This document shows positions 38,800 to 51,059 of a DNA stretch of 64,000 bases, piece after piece. Origin of the DNA: Lepidostoma basale (lineage: Eukaryota; Arthropoda; Insecta; Trichoptera; Lepidostomatidae); the NCBI GenBank assembly GCA_022606425.2, contig JAHDVF020000507.1, positions 248,001 through 312,000 of the forward strand, given 5' to 3'. The stretch's first letter is position 1, and each line of letters opens with the position of its first letter. The notes beneath the pieces are model-generated. The model did no database searches. It was not told where the DNA came from and saw only the letters and a list, made by a program, of their open reading frames with translations. A program made the position numbers and the translations under genes.

Positions 38800-41200
38800 A
38801 CATATAACTTAGGTTCTCTACAACGCTCTAAGATTATTTTATACACTTTAAAATGGCGTATCACAATTCGCAGTACCTCGATGAATCGTAAAACTTAAAT
38901 TAACAGCTTTTTTAAGAATACCAGTATTCGAATTTATACAAGTTACGAATATATCACATTTTAAATTATACACAGCAATTGCAACACTCAACACTAGGGG
39001 AAAGGCGGGTTCATTACGCGAGAGAAGTGTTTTTTTTTACACATTTTCACACTCAGTCAAACAATATTTAATTACACGCGATTTCAAGATATTAATGGTC
39101 GTATTTGAATACTACAGGGGAAAAACAAGGAATGTCAGTAGAATGTTAATTTGAATAAATTGAGAATAAAGCTAATCAAAGTCTATACATTTCTTAGCAA
39201 TTAGCAATCGATTATCTGGCCATAGTCGATGACACAGATGATTTTTGAATATGAAATTTTTACTCTGGATAGATACGTACAAATGCCGCTAGATGGCATT
39301 ATTACATTTAATTAGAATTTTAACTGACATTCCTTGTTTTTCTCCTGTAGTCTTCATTTATGTTATACGTTTCGTTTACATTAAGGTAATATATAATTTT
39401 GAAATGAAGACACGCTTCATCATAGAATATTCTATTATAGAATACCTAGAAGATCGATAGTATAATAATATATTTAAAAAAACAATATAAATACCAATTT
39501 TAAATGTATACAGTATAACATCAATTATTAAGATAAAATATTCATTCGAAGTGAAGAATCATCACTCAATAATACCCGTAGTATAGTTAAGTTTAATTTA
39601 AAAAAACATTATATTTAAAAATTTGAATTGTTAAACACATTAAATACAAGATACTTATTGCACTACAAGAATTTTAAGATAACGAAGAATACATTTTTTT
39701 TTACAAAATTTGCATTAGCGTAAGGCTTATAATTTTATCACCGATTTTAAATTATACAATATATAAAAATGTTATTACAATATATATACACAATGTTTTT
39801 TGTGTGGATTTAATTGTCGCAAGATTAAAACAACCATTTCGTTAGTAACACAAATAATCTTGACACAATTACCGAAGTCAACGCAAAATTATTTAACGAC
39901 ACCATTTTGAGACAACAAGTATTGAAAAAGTAATTATATTAATGTAATAATATTTGGATAACAGCTATTATAACATAAATGCAATCAAATATAATGCTAT
40001 TTATGCACGTAATACACATTATATCTGAAAATCTATACTGAAAACGTGAAGTGAAATTGTGGCGTGACAGCTGAAGCGACGCCATTTTTTGTAAGGTAAT
40101 ATTTTGCATTTTTAATTTATTAAACATCTTGTAAAAGTTGTGATAAGGTAACAGGTTAAAAATCTAACAACATAACCCTTGCAATGCAATTCTTAACTTT
40201 ATCTTAAAAGACTTCGTTCATATTTCGAAGAAAACTTATATTGAGACCAAAGATTGTGTTCAAATAAACAAATGAATGAATTAAAATGGAACAATATAGA
40301 TTCTTTTTGATTTATGGTATCTTAACTCTTGTTCATTATGACATTATGGTAAGTTTCTTTGATATTTTCTTATTCAGTAGTATAAATCATACGCTGTGTC
40401 ATTTTGAAATCTATATAAAAGCAAAAAGAAAGTGATTCAGATACCGAAACTAAATCAGTTTTGTTCACCAGTTAATAAATATAATTTTAATTTATTTATA
40501 CTTTCAACAAGTACCATGCACCATCAGTTTTACAGGAAATATTGAGAAACCGACGATCAATTTTTTTTTAATTTACCGTATCAAATATAATTTCCTTTCG
40601 TAATCTGAATCATCCTCGTTCACAATTGAAATAGTGTTCAGAATATTAATTTATACAATACAAAACACGTAAATAAGTTTAAAAATAAGAAAAACATTTG
40701 TAAACAACACAACAGTTTTTTGCATTGTCAATTTTCTTATGTTTTTAATGTAAGAATTTACAAAATTTTCACATTCCAGAACCCTTTTTCATCATTTCAT
40801 ATTCAATTTTAGATTATCTATCGACTATCGACGTCATTTGATTCCTAGAGTTTCGAACATTGGCTCCATTTTGGTTCTGCTTAATATTGGCCTCCAAGTG
40901 TTGCCAGCACAAAGAATTTCGCAATTTCTTAGATACCTACGATTCTCGCCAGATTTTAGAGCGTTTGGCCACTATTATCAATTCCAATTTTCAAACATTT
41001 ATTCCTATACTCAAATATACTGTTCTGATGACAACGACATCTCGCGACAGACGCTTTAACTATTTGCAGAGTCCTCGAACAACAAATTTTATATGTACGA
41101 TATTACAAATATAAGTTTCTTTGTATTTATTTTTTGCGAATGATTTGGATCCTCAAATATTCTCTTATCAATTTTATATTATAAAATTTATTCTGTCATA
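38800..41200. other. AT-rich stretch, empty apart from one MITE
   Basis: Apart from the MITE at 39110-39352, no gene, RNA gene or known repeat was recognised. Frames at 40838-41114 lack family motifs. Confidence 0.5.
39110..39352. mobile_element. MITE, second copy of the TTCAA family
   Basis: ACTACAGGGGAAAAACAAGG at the left and its near complement at the right. The interior is the reverse complement of 4129-4370. The target duplication is not perfect here (TTGAA/TTCAT). Confidence 0.88.
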
Positions 41201-41204
41201 CGCA

Positions 41205-41338
41205 CAGACAGCCCCAGCAGACAAAATAGACAAAGGTATTGATAGACAGCTGGGAATCGACTTCGCAGGAGGCCAACTCCCATTAAGAAACAGGCCAAAA
41301 GGCATTATATTAAGAAGAAGAACAGAAGTAGAATAAAA
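41205..41338 (+). mobile_element. Non-LTR 3' end fragment, FAGGQ type
   Basis: Reads RQLGIDFAGGQLPLRNRPKG, ends AAGAAGAAGAACAGAAG. Matches 11090-11240 in reverse. Confidence 0.5.
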
Positions 41339-41348
41339 TAAATAAAAA

Positions 41349-42045
41349 AAACTAATCATTACGCCATTTTGCCGAAAAGCTGGCCAGATATAATGGACCA
41401 CTACACTGCTCTTTCCTGACACACTTCTCTCGAACCTCAACATTCATACATTGTGTCATGTATGCACGTCGATTTCTTCGACTCCTCACGTTGTCGATAA
41501 TTAATATTCGATTGATTTGATCGTGTCACGTTTTCCTTGGTCTTCCTCTATTTCTTGTTCTATTTAAATCGTTACTATTTTTATCATTATTTCATCATTA
41601 ATTCTTTCCGTATGTCTTAGCCATCTTAATGACTTTTCATTATTTTGTTCATGACACTTTTATTCGCAGAGCATTCACGTCTTAAAATTTGCATTTGACA
41701 CTCTATCATATACAGATTTACTTTTTCAACTCACGCTGCTTGTGTACAACTTTTTAACCATTCTTCTCCCATCCATTCGTTCCATATGTCCAAACCATCG
41801 CAGGGATCCTTTTTTAATTTTATCAATGATGTAGTCATCTGCCTAAAATTTCTCTCTTATACCATCGTTCGGTATTCTATCATACAACGTTTTCCCGCAC
41901 ATTCTTCTTAGTGATCTCATTTCTACGACATTTATCCTGCTTTCATCCTTCTTTTACCAGCTCCAAGCTTCACTTCCATACATGAGGGTTGGCACTAGGA
42001 CTCCATTGTGTACTGCCATTTTTGCTTCTGTGGATATATTAAATT
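41349..42045 (-). mobile_element. Subfamily B and A RTE fragments joined
   Basis: 41349-41712 carries the 3' signature and subfamily B codons. At about 41713 it switches to subfamily A sequence (TTTTTCAACTCACGCTGCTT) that runs to 42045. The junction looks like a second insertion or a template switch. Confidence 0.7.
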
Positions 42046-42087
42046 TTAATTTTTTATACGCAAAAGACCTGAAAACTTAAGCATTAC

Positions 42088-42162
42088 ATCGATCAAGCCC
42101 ATTACATCGATTTGGCTCGCGCTGTCACGATGTGAAGAGCGATTCAACAAAATAATAGTAAT
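42088..42162 (+). repeat. SINE 3' end
   Basis: Only the tail part: ATTACATCGATTTGGCTCGC, then AGAGCGATTCAACAAAATAA. Confidence 0.75.
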
Positions 42163-42177
42163 ATGATTGCTAAGAAG

Positions 42178-42662
42178 AGCAATGGTGTTCTTCTACTTAC
42201 CCTTATGTATGGAAGCGAAGCATGGAACTGGCAAAAGAAGGATGAAAGTAGAATAAATGCAGTAGTAATGAGATCTCTTAGACGAATGTGTGTATGATAG
42301 AGTGTCGAATGAAAATATAAGAAGTGAATGCGGTGCGAATGATGGTGTCATGAACAAAATAATGAAAGGATCATTAAGATGGTTTGGACATATGGAATGA
42401 ATGAATGAAGAAAGAATGTTAAAAGTTTATATGTTAATGATGTAAATGGAACCAGAAAAAGAGGAAGACCGAGTAAAACGTGGCACGATCAAATAAATCA
42501 AATATTGAATGTCGGCCATGTGAGGAGTCAGAGAAATCGACGCGCGTGCATGACACGATGTATGAATGTTGAGGTAGCGAGAGAAATATGTCAGGTAAGA
42601 AAAGTGTGGCAGTCCATTCTTTCTGCCTACCCCTTCGGGGAGACGGCGTGATGGTTAGTTAG
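42178..42662 (+). mobile_element. RTE-like copy, subfamily B, frameshifted
   Basis: [24 protein letters not shown] codons at 42207, then a frameshift near 42290, [10 protein letters not shown], a stop (TGA) in the ERM codons, then the standard end and GGTTAGTTAGTT. Confidence 0.85.
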
Positions 42663-43084
42663 TTATGATAGCTTAGAATAAATTTGAAATATTCTAGAAC
42701 TCTGCGCATGCGTCATTTCATTTTCTTGTCATCTTAAAAAGAAAGAATTTGACGTTTGGACCATCCGGGTTACGATAAGTTAAACGCTAAACGTTTTTAC
42801 CTTACGCTATAAAGACACCGTATAAATACGCTTGGAACAGATTACAATTTACAATACGTGACATAATTCTATAGAAAGTATGAAATAAATCACAGACCTT
42901 AAAGAAGAAAAACACAGTTTCCTTTCGTAATTAAATAATAATGAAACACATTGATTATTTTTACACTTAATACGAGCTTATACAATGTTATCAAGAGTCA
43001 AAGAAGTGCTTTAAGAACACTACAGGGTGTGTAGAATGAAGTAAGGTTCAAGTTATAACATATTAAATAAATAATATTAAGGAT

Positions 43085-43290
43085 TAATTGTATCTCAATA
43101 GAGACGAAGATGTAAATTGTTTTCTGGGAATAGAATATGGTGGCCAAGCCGCTTACAGGACTTATGAGCTGTCATTGGTTGGGTTGAGCGATCGCTTTAT
43201 GTTTAACAACATTCCCCATTCCTCCCTTCTTACGACCTCCACGTCTGCCAATTTTTTGGAATTTGTATATACGAGTATGTTAATATTTTT
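43085..43290 (+). mobile_element. MITE family M, 5' half
   Basis: TGTATCTCAATAGAGACGAA, then GAGCTGTCATTGGTTGGGTT, then AACAACATTCCCCATTCC. Near identical to 54735-54915. Confidence 0.75.
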
Positions 43291-43599
43291 TAATAACTTC
43301 ACTGTTGCTAGGTATTTGTCTACAAGTATTTGTATACAAAAAAAACAAATAATATTAAGTTTTTCTTTAATGTTACCAAAACTTGTAGAAAAATACTTGG
43401 GTTGGGTTCAAGCCTGGACACGACCAGATTCCTTCTTCATAATAATGAGCTATTTTCTGCTCACATTGAAGATTGTAAAATAAATTCTAATATCATTGAT
43501 TTAAATCCTTGGTCTTTTTAAAAAAAAAAAAAAAGTATTCTACTTTTGGAGAAGTATTCTCCTGGCGTTCTTTAGCAATGTATGATACCTATCACATTG

Positions 43600-43890
43600 C
43601 ATTAATAAAGATTTTCTGCTTAATGCTTACACCTAATCTTAATAGATGGCGCCAGTGTAGATTGAACTGAAAAATGTTAAGTGTTCCCCAACATTGTAGT
43701 ATATATACATGTTCCAAAATTTTGTCAGACGTGGTGGTCGTAAGAAGGGAGAAATGGGGATTGTTGTTAACATAAAGCGATCGCTTGGCGCAATGACAGC
43801 TCATAAGTCCTGTAAACGCCTCGACCACCATATTCTGTTTCCAAAAAAACAATTTACATCTTCGTTTCTATTGAGATACAATCAATCCTT
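43600..43890 (-). mobile_element. MITE family M, longer copy
   Basis: Complement of the same blocks, ending TCTATTGAGATACAATCAAT at 43871-43890. It forms an inverted pair with 43085-43290. Confidence 0.75.
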
Positions 43891-44034
43891 AAATAATATT
43901 AAGTTTTGTCTCAATAATAACTTCAACATTTTTAAAGATTAAATATTTCTCATCAAATGAAATAAATATCCTCGCAGTAATGTTATGCGAATAGTATAAT
44001 ATTTGGAAAAATCATAAAAAAATAATTAATACGA

Positions 44035-44155
44035 ATGAAAACGTCAGTTTTTTTTAAATTTTGATATAATAGGAATGACATGTTTCGTTTTTATAAGGCA
44101 ATACCAAATGTCTTAGAAAGGCGAAACATATATTATTACCATAAATCATAATATA
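44035..44155. mobile_element. Inverted-repeat element, family U, degenerate
   Basis: AATGAAAACGTCAGTTTTTT, then GGAATGACATGTTTCG, then TAGAAAGGCGAAACATAT. Confidence 0.65.
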
Positions 44156-44324
44156 AATAGGCGAAAACCCGAACGTCATCAATAAAGAGTACAAGAATAT
44201 TTTGAATACAAGAGAGCGAGAGAGGAATACTTAGATTCTCTCTGAAAGTAATTAAAAAAAAATCGAAATATACACGATGCGCATGCCCGTGAACATTTCT
44301 GAATTATTTTGAAATTTGGTCTGA

Positions 44325-44606
44325 TTATAACATAGTTGTATGACAGATGGTACGGGCATATAAAACGGACACCACCAGACCACACGGTAAATAGAGCATT
44401 GTCTGTGAATCTTTCTCGTCAACCGTCCAGAGGAAGACCTAGGAACACGTGGATGATTCAGTGCAATAGCGTCTTGCAGAGAAATGGCTTGAGTGAAGAC
44501 GATACTCAGAACCGTGCGAGGTACAGCCCGAGATCGAGAAGAGCCGACCCCAACAGTCAATACAGACGATGAGTTGGGATAGCGGCAGGAAGAAGAAGAA
44601 AGTTAT
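44325..44606 (+). mobile_element. Non-LTR fragment, third RTE-like subfamily
   Basis: The frame 44336-44572 reads RWYGHIKRTPPDHTVNRA, then QPSRGRPRNTWMIQC, then DTQNRARYSPRSRRADP, with a GAAGAAGAAGAA tail. Confidence 0.75.
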
Positions 44607-44607
44607 A

Positions 44608-45125
44608 ACTAACTAACTAACCATCACGCCGTCTCCCCGTAGGGGTAGGTAGAAAGAATGGACTGCCACACTTTTCTTTCCTGACATTTCTCTCGCTTCC
44701 TCAACATTCATACATCGTGTCATGCACGCGCGTCGATTTCTCCGACTCCTCACATGGCCGACATTCAATATTTGATTTATTTGATCGTGCCACGTTTTCC
44801 TCGGTCTTCCTCTATTCCTGGTTCCATTTACATCATTAACATATAAATTTTTTAACATTCTTTCTTCATTCATTCTTTTCATATGTCTAAACCATCTTAA
44901 TTATCCTTTCATTATTTTGTTCATGACACCATCATTCGCACCGCATTCACTTCTTATATTTTCTTTCGACACTATCATACACACATTCGTCTAAGAGATC
45001 TCATTTCTACTGCATTTATTCTACTTTCATCCTTCGTCTGCCAGTTCCATGCTTCGCTTCCATACATAAGGGTCGGTAGAAGAACACCATTGTGCACTGC
45101 CATGCTAGCTTTTTTTGATATATGA
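44608..45125 (-). mobile_element. RTE-like copy, subfamily B
   Basis: Two frames cover the usual C-terminus: 45169-44975 ([20 protein letters not shown]) and 44882-44613 ([20 protein letters not shown]). Confidence 0.85.
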
Positions 45126-45289
45126 CAGTAATATTGAAAACAAAAGGAGAACAATTTGGTATTGTACATTGAACCAAGTTTTTAAAGGTTAGAAAATCTT
45201 TACTTCCGTGAATATTTCACGGGTTGCAACTAGTTATGTAATAAATTATTATATAATAAATGTTCTATAACGATATACGACAGAATCTC

Positions 45290-45645
45290 AAATGCTGATT
45301 TAAGAAAGGGATGTAGAGCGGAAGAAGGTATTATGAACAAAATTATGAAAGGATCGCTGCATTGGTTCGGACATATGGAACGCATGGATGGAGAAAGAAT
45401 GGTTAAGAAAGTATACGCTAATGATGTAAATGGGGTCCGAAGTCGAGGCAGACCGAGGAAAACATGGCATGACCAAATTAATCAAATTTTAAAGTTTGGT
45501 CATGTTAGAAGTCGGAGGAATCGACGTGCGTGTATGACTCGTTGTATGAATGTGGAGGAAGCTAGAGAGGTTTGCCAGGATAGAATAGTGTGGCGGTCCA
45601 TTCTTTCTGCCTACCCCTGCGGGAAACGGCGTGATGGTTTGTTGT
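45290..45645 (+). mobile_element. RTE-like copy, subfamily B
   Basis: Frame 45333-45707: [20 protein letters not shown], then [18 protein letters not shown], then [14 protein letters not shown]. Convergent with the copy at 44608-45125. Confidence 0.85.
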
Positions 45646-45649
45646 TGTT

Positions 45650-46605
45650 GTTATTGTATAATAAATGTTCTATAAAACAGACGTTTTCATTCGTATTAAT
45701 AATTTAATATGTAGTTTTATATCATTGTTATAGGAACCATTTATAAATAAAAAAGGATTGTATTTTATATTATTATTTCATATTCCCTTCTTTATACTCG
45801 TAAATGTTAAAATATTTCATCGATATCATGTGCTTCCAGAACTATTTTCTCCAGGATAACAACGTAAACTGTTCTGCTGATTATCCTTCGGTGAGAGTGA
45901 AACAGAAAATGCAAAAAAATCGTTGCATGCCTTTTCTTTTTTTTACAATAAGTGTACTTATAACATTTTTGGAATGTTTTTAAGATTTTTAAGTTTAAAA
46001 AGTGTTATTTATACAATCAAATATAATATAAATAAAAAATAAGTTTATTATTTTACGTAAAATTTGACATTCAGATTATTGCACGAAATATTGAAATCTA
46101 AATATTTAAACGTTTTTATTATGGTTAATTATGAATGAAACATTATAACAACATCCCTTTATAATGACTGCTTCCTAAAATATCACAGTAGTATTGAAAC
46201 TCACAGTCTTCAAACCAAGTAATAATTTATCAAAATCTTTTAGCGCACAGCAAATAAAACAAAAAAATATATAAACTCCGATCTGGTAAATACCAGGGGT
46301 AAAATTATAAAACAACATAAAAATTTAAGTCGTACTTGAGAAGGATTCAATTCTTACATTCTCAATTTGAGAATGATTCAATTCCTTTGAAATATTAATG
46401 TTATTTATTTTATATTTCTCCGTAAAGACTAATTTTAAATAATAATAATAATAACATGTCTTACATTATTCCACTTATTTTTACTCTGATTCTGATAGAT
46501 TGTTACTGTCGTTTAAAGTGGAATGGAAATAAAGTTATTAATGGTAAAAAATATATTTAGATTAATATCTACTGTAAATAATTAAAAATATTAGTACATT
46601 TTGTT
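45650..46605. other. AT-rich stretch without recognised features
   Basis: Only a short family U end (GACGTTTTCATTCGTATTAA at about 45680) was seen; the rest is AT-rich and unassigned. Confidence 0.5.
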
Positions 46606-46609
46606 TTTA

Positions 46610-46765
46610 TATAATTTTATTTTGTTTTATAGAACCAACATATTTCGCTCTCGCTGGGGCTTTGTTTGTTTGTTTTTGTATCCCCAGCGAAGCTTTGGCG
46701 GGAGCGAAACCGGTTGCTTCGATAAAACAAAATAAAGTAGTGTAAAAACAAAACTAAAAGTGTTT
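46610..46765. mobile_element. Inverted-repeat element, family S
   Basis: Arms TTTTATTTTGTTTTAT and ATAAAACAAAATAAA. The right arm reads CCAGCGA A GCTTTGGCGGGAGC GAAAC CG GTT, a relaxed hammerhead order with the CUGAUGA box mostly lost. Confidence 0.65.
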
Positions 46766-47494
46766 TAAATGATTTTTTTTATATATACTGATTACAAAAT
46801 TAACAATAGAAGAAATGTGCTGTGCGCTATGGGAGATTGTATACTTCGCCATGAAATTTCCTTCCATATATTAGAACCTCATTCATCGTGAAAGAAAGAC
46901 GAAGAGAAAATCGAGTTCTTATAATTTAAAAACGACATTTTTCTATCGAACAATTTAAGAAGAAGTTATTATTAATTACCTAAAGTATTGAATTCTTAAT
47001 ACACATCATATATTACATAATATTAGTTTTTTATATTAATTAATTTTATTTTTTAATTATTTATTATATAAAACGTGGATAAATATTTTTATTATTAAAA
47101 ATGTTGCGTAGATACAATAGATATAAATAAACATTTTTATTGTATTTGTTTTTTGTCTTTATTTATTATGAAAATTATAATCACGTTCTGTTCAATTGTC
47201 TTATTTAAATTCCGGATAGCGTTTTTTTTTATGTAAACACAAAAATATTTCATAAAATATTTTGAGTAGAATGTTGTATTTTTTAAATATTTATTTCAAG
47301 TTAAGATTCGTATATTTATTATTATTGGTAATCAATTAGCGTGTTGGTGTTTAAAATGGTAGGGCAGAGAGTGCTTAAATAAGTGTTGTGCTAGAACCAG
47401 AATTACTTGATTATATTTTAAGAACCATTGGAATATTTCCAATCGTAATTCAACCCCTATGCGCCTGGTATACATGCAATCGCCAAACATCCTT

Positions 47495-47680
47495 TATACT
47501 TTATAATGAGTGAGTAACGCCAACCGGTTTCACTCTATAGCGAGCTTCCTCTAAAGTATAGTGTAGTTTGTGTATAGCCCTTAGAAAGCTCCATACATAG
47601 TGAAACCGGTTGGCACCACTTACTCATAATAAATTGGTTTTTATACAAAGTATTAAAAAGTGTTTAATTAATTTTTAATA
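47495..47680. mobile_element. Inverted-repeat element, family Q, compact copy
   Basis: Arms GTAACGCCAACCGGTTTCAC and GTGAAACCGGTTGGCACCAC. The uninterrupted copy shows the original size of about 170 bp. Core boxes are mutated in both arms. Confidence 0.75.
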
Positions 47681-47754
47681 ATCCATATTTTTTGGTTCGT
47701 GTTAAATTAAACATTTGAATACAATTTTACCAAGACTTCAAATAAATAAATATA

Positions 47755-47935
47755 TAATAATTAAATAAAACTATGTTTTTTTTAACTACTTTCACTTTTG
47801 TCTTTATTACGACAGCGAGCCTGGCGAAACCGGTCGCTGTCTAAATAAAGACAAAAGTGAAAGTAGTTAAAAAACATAATTTTATTTAATTATTATTTAA
47901 AATGAACTTCCATCAAGAGATTTCAGTAAATATTT
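47755..47935. mobile_element. Inverted-repeat element, family T
   Basis: Arms of about 45 bp (ACTACTTTCACTTTTGTCTT and complement). The centre is GACAGCGA GCCTGGC GAAAC CG GTC GCTGTC. Its 3' flank TTAAAATGAACTTCCATC is shared with the copy at 14262-14440. Confidence 0.8.
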
Positions 47936-48009
47936 ATAATTTAATATTTTATTCAAATTATACTAGGTATTCTAATTGTATCTACATATTTCAGTAATAA
48001 TGAATTATA

Positions 48010-48148
48010 AGTAATTAATACGAATGAAAACGCCACTTTTCATTTGACATTTAATAATGTCTTAGAAAGGCGAAACACGTCGTTTTCATAAAATAATATA
48101 AAGCATCTATAAAACAGGCGTTTTCATTCATATTAATTATTTAATATG
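48010..48148. mobile_element. Inverted-repeat element, family U
   Basis: TAATACGAATGAAAACGCC at the left and GGCGTTTTCATTCATATTAA at the right, with AATGTCTTAGAAAGGCGAAA in the right arm. Confidence 0.75.
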
Positions 48149-48539
48149 GAGATTTTCATCATTATTTAAGAGAAATAAATATATTATAGAAATCTATAAA
48201 ATTGGTAACCACGCCACCAGCAGCTCTGACGGATAGTGGTACCTAATTTATGGAGGTTAAAAAAAACAAATTATTGTTCCAACATAAAACAAAATAAATA
48301 TTTTAATGCGCACGCGCAAGATAACTATTTAAAAAATTGTTCAATTGTAGTTTGTGGTTCTTTTTTCAAAATCGAGTAACTCTAGTCTGAAAATATTTTT
48401 GTTTCCATGGTAACCGTGTACGAGTGATAAACCCTGTGGTAAAGTGTATAAGTGAGTGGTCGGTTTGCTGTGTGTATAGAAATATACTCGTAGAAATGAG
48501 AAAATTATATACAGAGGCACTTAAGGGTTAAACATATGC

Positions 48540-48800
48540 TTTCATTGGTAGGCTGTTTCTCAACCTTGACTTCCATTCGGTAGCCCTCTTCTTCCATCTT
48601 CCATCATCCCATCGGCACACATTTCCAGCCCATTGCCACTTCATGAGACAGCCTATCAGGTGGAGCCATGATATTGTACGGACGTCGGGAAGAGTGGGAA
48701 GAACAATGAAGAGAGACCGAGAGGGATGGCGTGAGGGTGGAGGGAGTCAAGCTGATGAAGAGAGTAAAAGGAGTAGTAGGAGTCTGTAGACTCAGGATGA
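48540..48800 (-). mobile_element. Probable non-LTR fragments
   Basis: Resembles C-terminal codons of RTE-like elements on the minus strand (48540-48665) followed by an unassigned GA-rich stretch. Assignment is weak. Confidence 0.35.
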
Positions 48801-48824
48801 AGAGGTAAAATGTAGGATCGAAAT

Positions 48825-49325
48825 GGCAATATTCTGCAATGATAATCTAAATTTGAAACGTACAGATATTGTTGAAGTGTTTTATTTGGTCCGTTTTGTT
48901 GTATGATTCGGTAACCTGGACTCTGAAGGTGCATATTATGAACCGGTTAGAGGCATTCGATGTGTGGCTATACAGAAGAATACTTCGTATACCGTGGACA
49001 GGTTTGATCAGCAATTCAGAAGTCTTGAGGAGAGCTCATTGCAACAGAGAATTATTGAAATGTATTAAGGTTCGTGTTGTTTTATTATCTGGGTTTCATC
49101 TTACGTAGAGGCGAATATGAAATCGTCCAACTAATGTAAATGGGCAAAATTGAAGGACAAAGTGGTCCTAGCAGAAGGCAAACGTCTTGGCTTCGCAACA
49201 TCAAAGATTGGACTGGAATAAGAAGCGCAGAGGAGTGATTCCGGGCGGCGCAAGACAAAGAAACCTTTATAGAAGTGATTAGAAGTAAGGGGAGACCTGA
49301 TATGGCACAAGAATACAAATAATTA
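48825..49325 (+). mobile_element. RTE-like RT C-terminus, family with RMLRIPWTD motif
   Basis: Reads KCFIWSVLLYDSVTWTLK, then NRLEAFDVWLYRRILRIPW, then REYEIVQLM-like and QTSWLRNIKDWTGIRSAEE codons across frameshifts. Confidence 0.8.
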
Positions 49326-49327
49326 TT

Positions 49328-49720
49328 CTCTTCTTCTTCAAGTGCCCTGTCGGGTCCCCCTAACGTTGGCGATCACCTCAACGAACCTGTCCCTGTCCTG
49401 TGCCGCTTAGAACAGTTCCTCCACACTTCGGATGGCGGTCCACTCCCTCACATTTCGCAACCAGGACATCTCTTTCCTACCGGGCCCTCAGCGTCCCTCA
49501 ATTTTCGCCTCCTATATCAGTTGGAAAAGGTGGTACTTTTCCGCACGCAGTACATGATCCATGAGTGAAATCTTTTCGAACCTTGATAGTTGACAACAGC
49601 TCCCTGTCAACTCTATCTTGCCTCAGGACTTCGGTATTGGTAACCATGTCTGTCCAGGGAATTCTGAGCATTCGGCGATAGAGCCACATTTCAAGTGCTT
49701 GCAAAATGAGCTTTAGATTT
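49328..49720 (-). mobile_element. RTE-like RT C-terminus, inverted neighbour
   Basis: The complement reads [20 protein letters not shown], then VDRELLSTIKVRKDF, then the WTAIRSVEELF and AAQDRDRFVEV end at about 49370. Together with 48825-49325 it makes a tail-to-tail pair. Confidence 0.8.
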
Positions 49721-49721
49721 A

Positions 49722-50204
49722 TATAATATTCATAATGCGTTTTTCTTTCATAGAAATGTGTACTTTATATTTTATTTCTAATAAATAGTGAAAACTTTGA
49801 ATTTTTTTCGTTTCGTTCAGTATTTACCAGAGTTTATAGCGTACATACCCATAAAGATGGTATTTTATTAATATATAGATAAACTGTTGAGTATTTAAAC
49901 GGTTCTAGCCTTAAGATACAAGAGGATACCGTAAATTTATTGTATATCGTATACTAAAATGCATTCGTGTTAAAAATAATATTTTTCATTATATTCATGT
50001 TAATAAATAGAAGAAGTGAAGAAGGGATAGCAAAAAAACATGTTTTATCGCAATTAACAATTGTTTTGGATAAGGGGTTAACCACATTCTAAAATCATTT
50101 AAATTTGTTTTCTCTTATTGCTATCATTTATTTAAAACAAACGCTAATAAATTATTTGGTATCTTGGAAAAATCAGTGTAATAAAGGTCCATTTAAACTA
50201 GTTA
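49722..50204. other. AT-rich stretch without features
   Basis: Nothing recognised. Confidence 0.5.
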
Positions 50205-50580
50205 GTGACCTTAACGGCACCGTAACGTCACCGATGTAGCCTTGAATATCACCTACTCGTTACCTTAAATGCTTTAATAAAATCGCCGTCGGGAGAGTTG
50301 ATAAGAGACGCGCAGACGTAAAACTGACACTAATCCATTCTCCTGACGGCGACTTTATTATTAAATTTGAGATAACGAGTAGGTGAGAATCCCACGCGTT
50401 GTGGCGCATCTTCCTGTTGGCTATCGTCTCCCATGAAGACTGTCAAAGATATGGAGGGATAGCTGGAAGTCAACCTTCCAAGAGAGGCTGACTACAGGAA
50501 CAGATCAATGGTCTAAAAGAAGAAGAAGAAGAGTCAGTGAGATTCAAGGTTACATCGGTGATGTTACGGTTACTGGACCG
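50205..50580. mobile_element. Large inverted-repeat element interrupted by a non-LTR fragment
   Basis: The left arm (GTGACCTTAACGGCACCGTA to AAAATCGCCGTCGGGAGA, 50205-50302) matches the complement of the right arm in two blocks: 50339-50388 and 50537-50580. The block between them ends in AGAAGAAGAAGAAGAG and is flanked by GTGAGAAT/GTGAGATT, so it is a non-LTR insertion. Confidence 0.75.
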
Positions 50581-50669
50581 ACGTTTCGGAGATCGTTGCG
50601 CAAAGCTCGGAGATGTCTCCTTCGCTCTCACATTGCCGGCGACACGGCAGAGCGTAAGGAGAGGATAAA

Positions 50670-51056
50670 GTCAACTCAATGAACATGTGGCTCTATCACC
50701 GAATGCTCAGAATTTCCTGGACAGACATGGTTACCAACACCGAAGTCCTGAGGCGAGCTAGAGTTGACAGGGAGCTGTTATCAACTAGCAAGGTTCGAAA
50801 AGATTTCATATCTGGGTCGTGTACTGCGTGGGGAAAAGTACCACCTTCTCCAACTGATATTGGAAGGGAAAATTGAGGGACGCCGAGGGCCCGGAAGGAG
50901 ACAAATGTCCTGGCTGCGAAACGTGAGGGAGTGGACCGGCATCCGTAGTGTGAAGGAACTGTTCCGAGCGGCGCAAGACAGGGACAGGTTCGCTGAAGTG
51001 ACCGCAAACGTTGAAGGGACCCTGTTGGGCACTTGAAGAAGAAGAGAAGAACAAGA
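50670..51056 (+). mobile_element. RTE-like RT C-terminus
   Basis: Reads MWLYHRMLRISWTDMVTNTE, then VLRGEKYHLLQLILEGKIEG, then QMSWLRNVREWTGIRSVKE, then AAQDRDRFAEV, and ends GAAGAAGAAGAGAAGAA. It is the fullest copy of this family. Confidence 0.85.
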
Positions 51057-51059
51057 GTC

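Noticed and set aside
45333..45707. Host gene for a 124-aa protein
   Set aside because: It is the C-terminus of an RTE-like copy; same motifs occur in more than ten places in the window.
50583..50650. Hammerhead core near GACGTTTCGGAGATCGTT (also 57885-57905)
   Set aside because: GAAAC is followed directly by GTC with no loop and no CUGANGA box is present; likely another repeat type.
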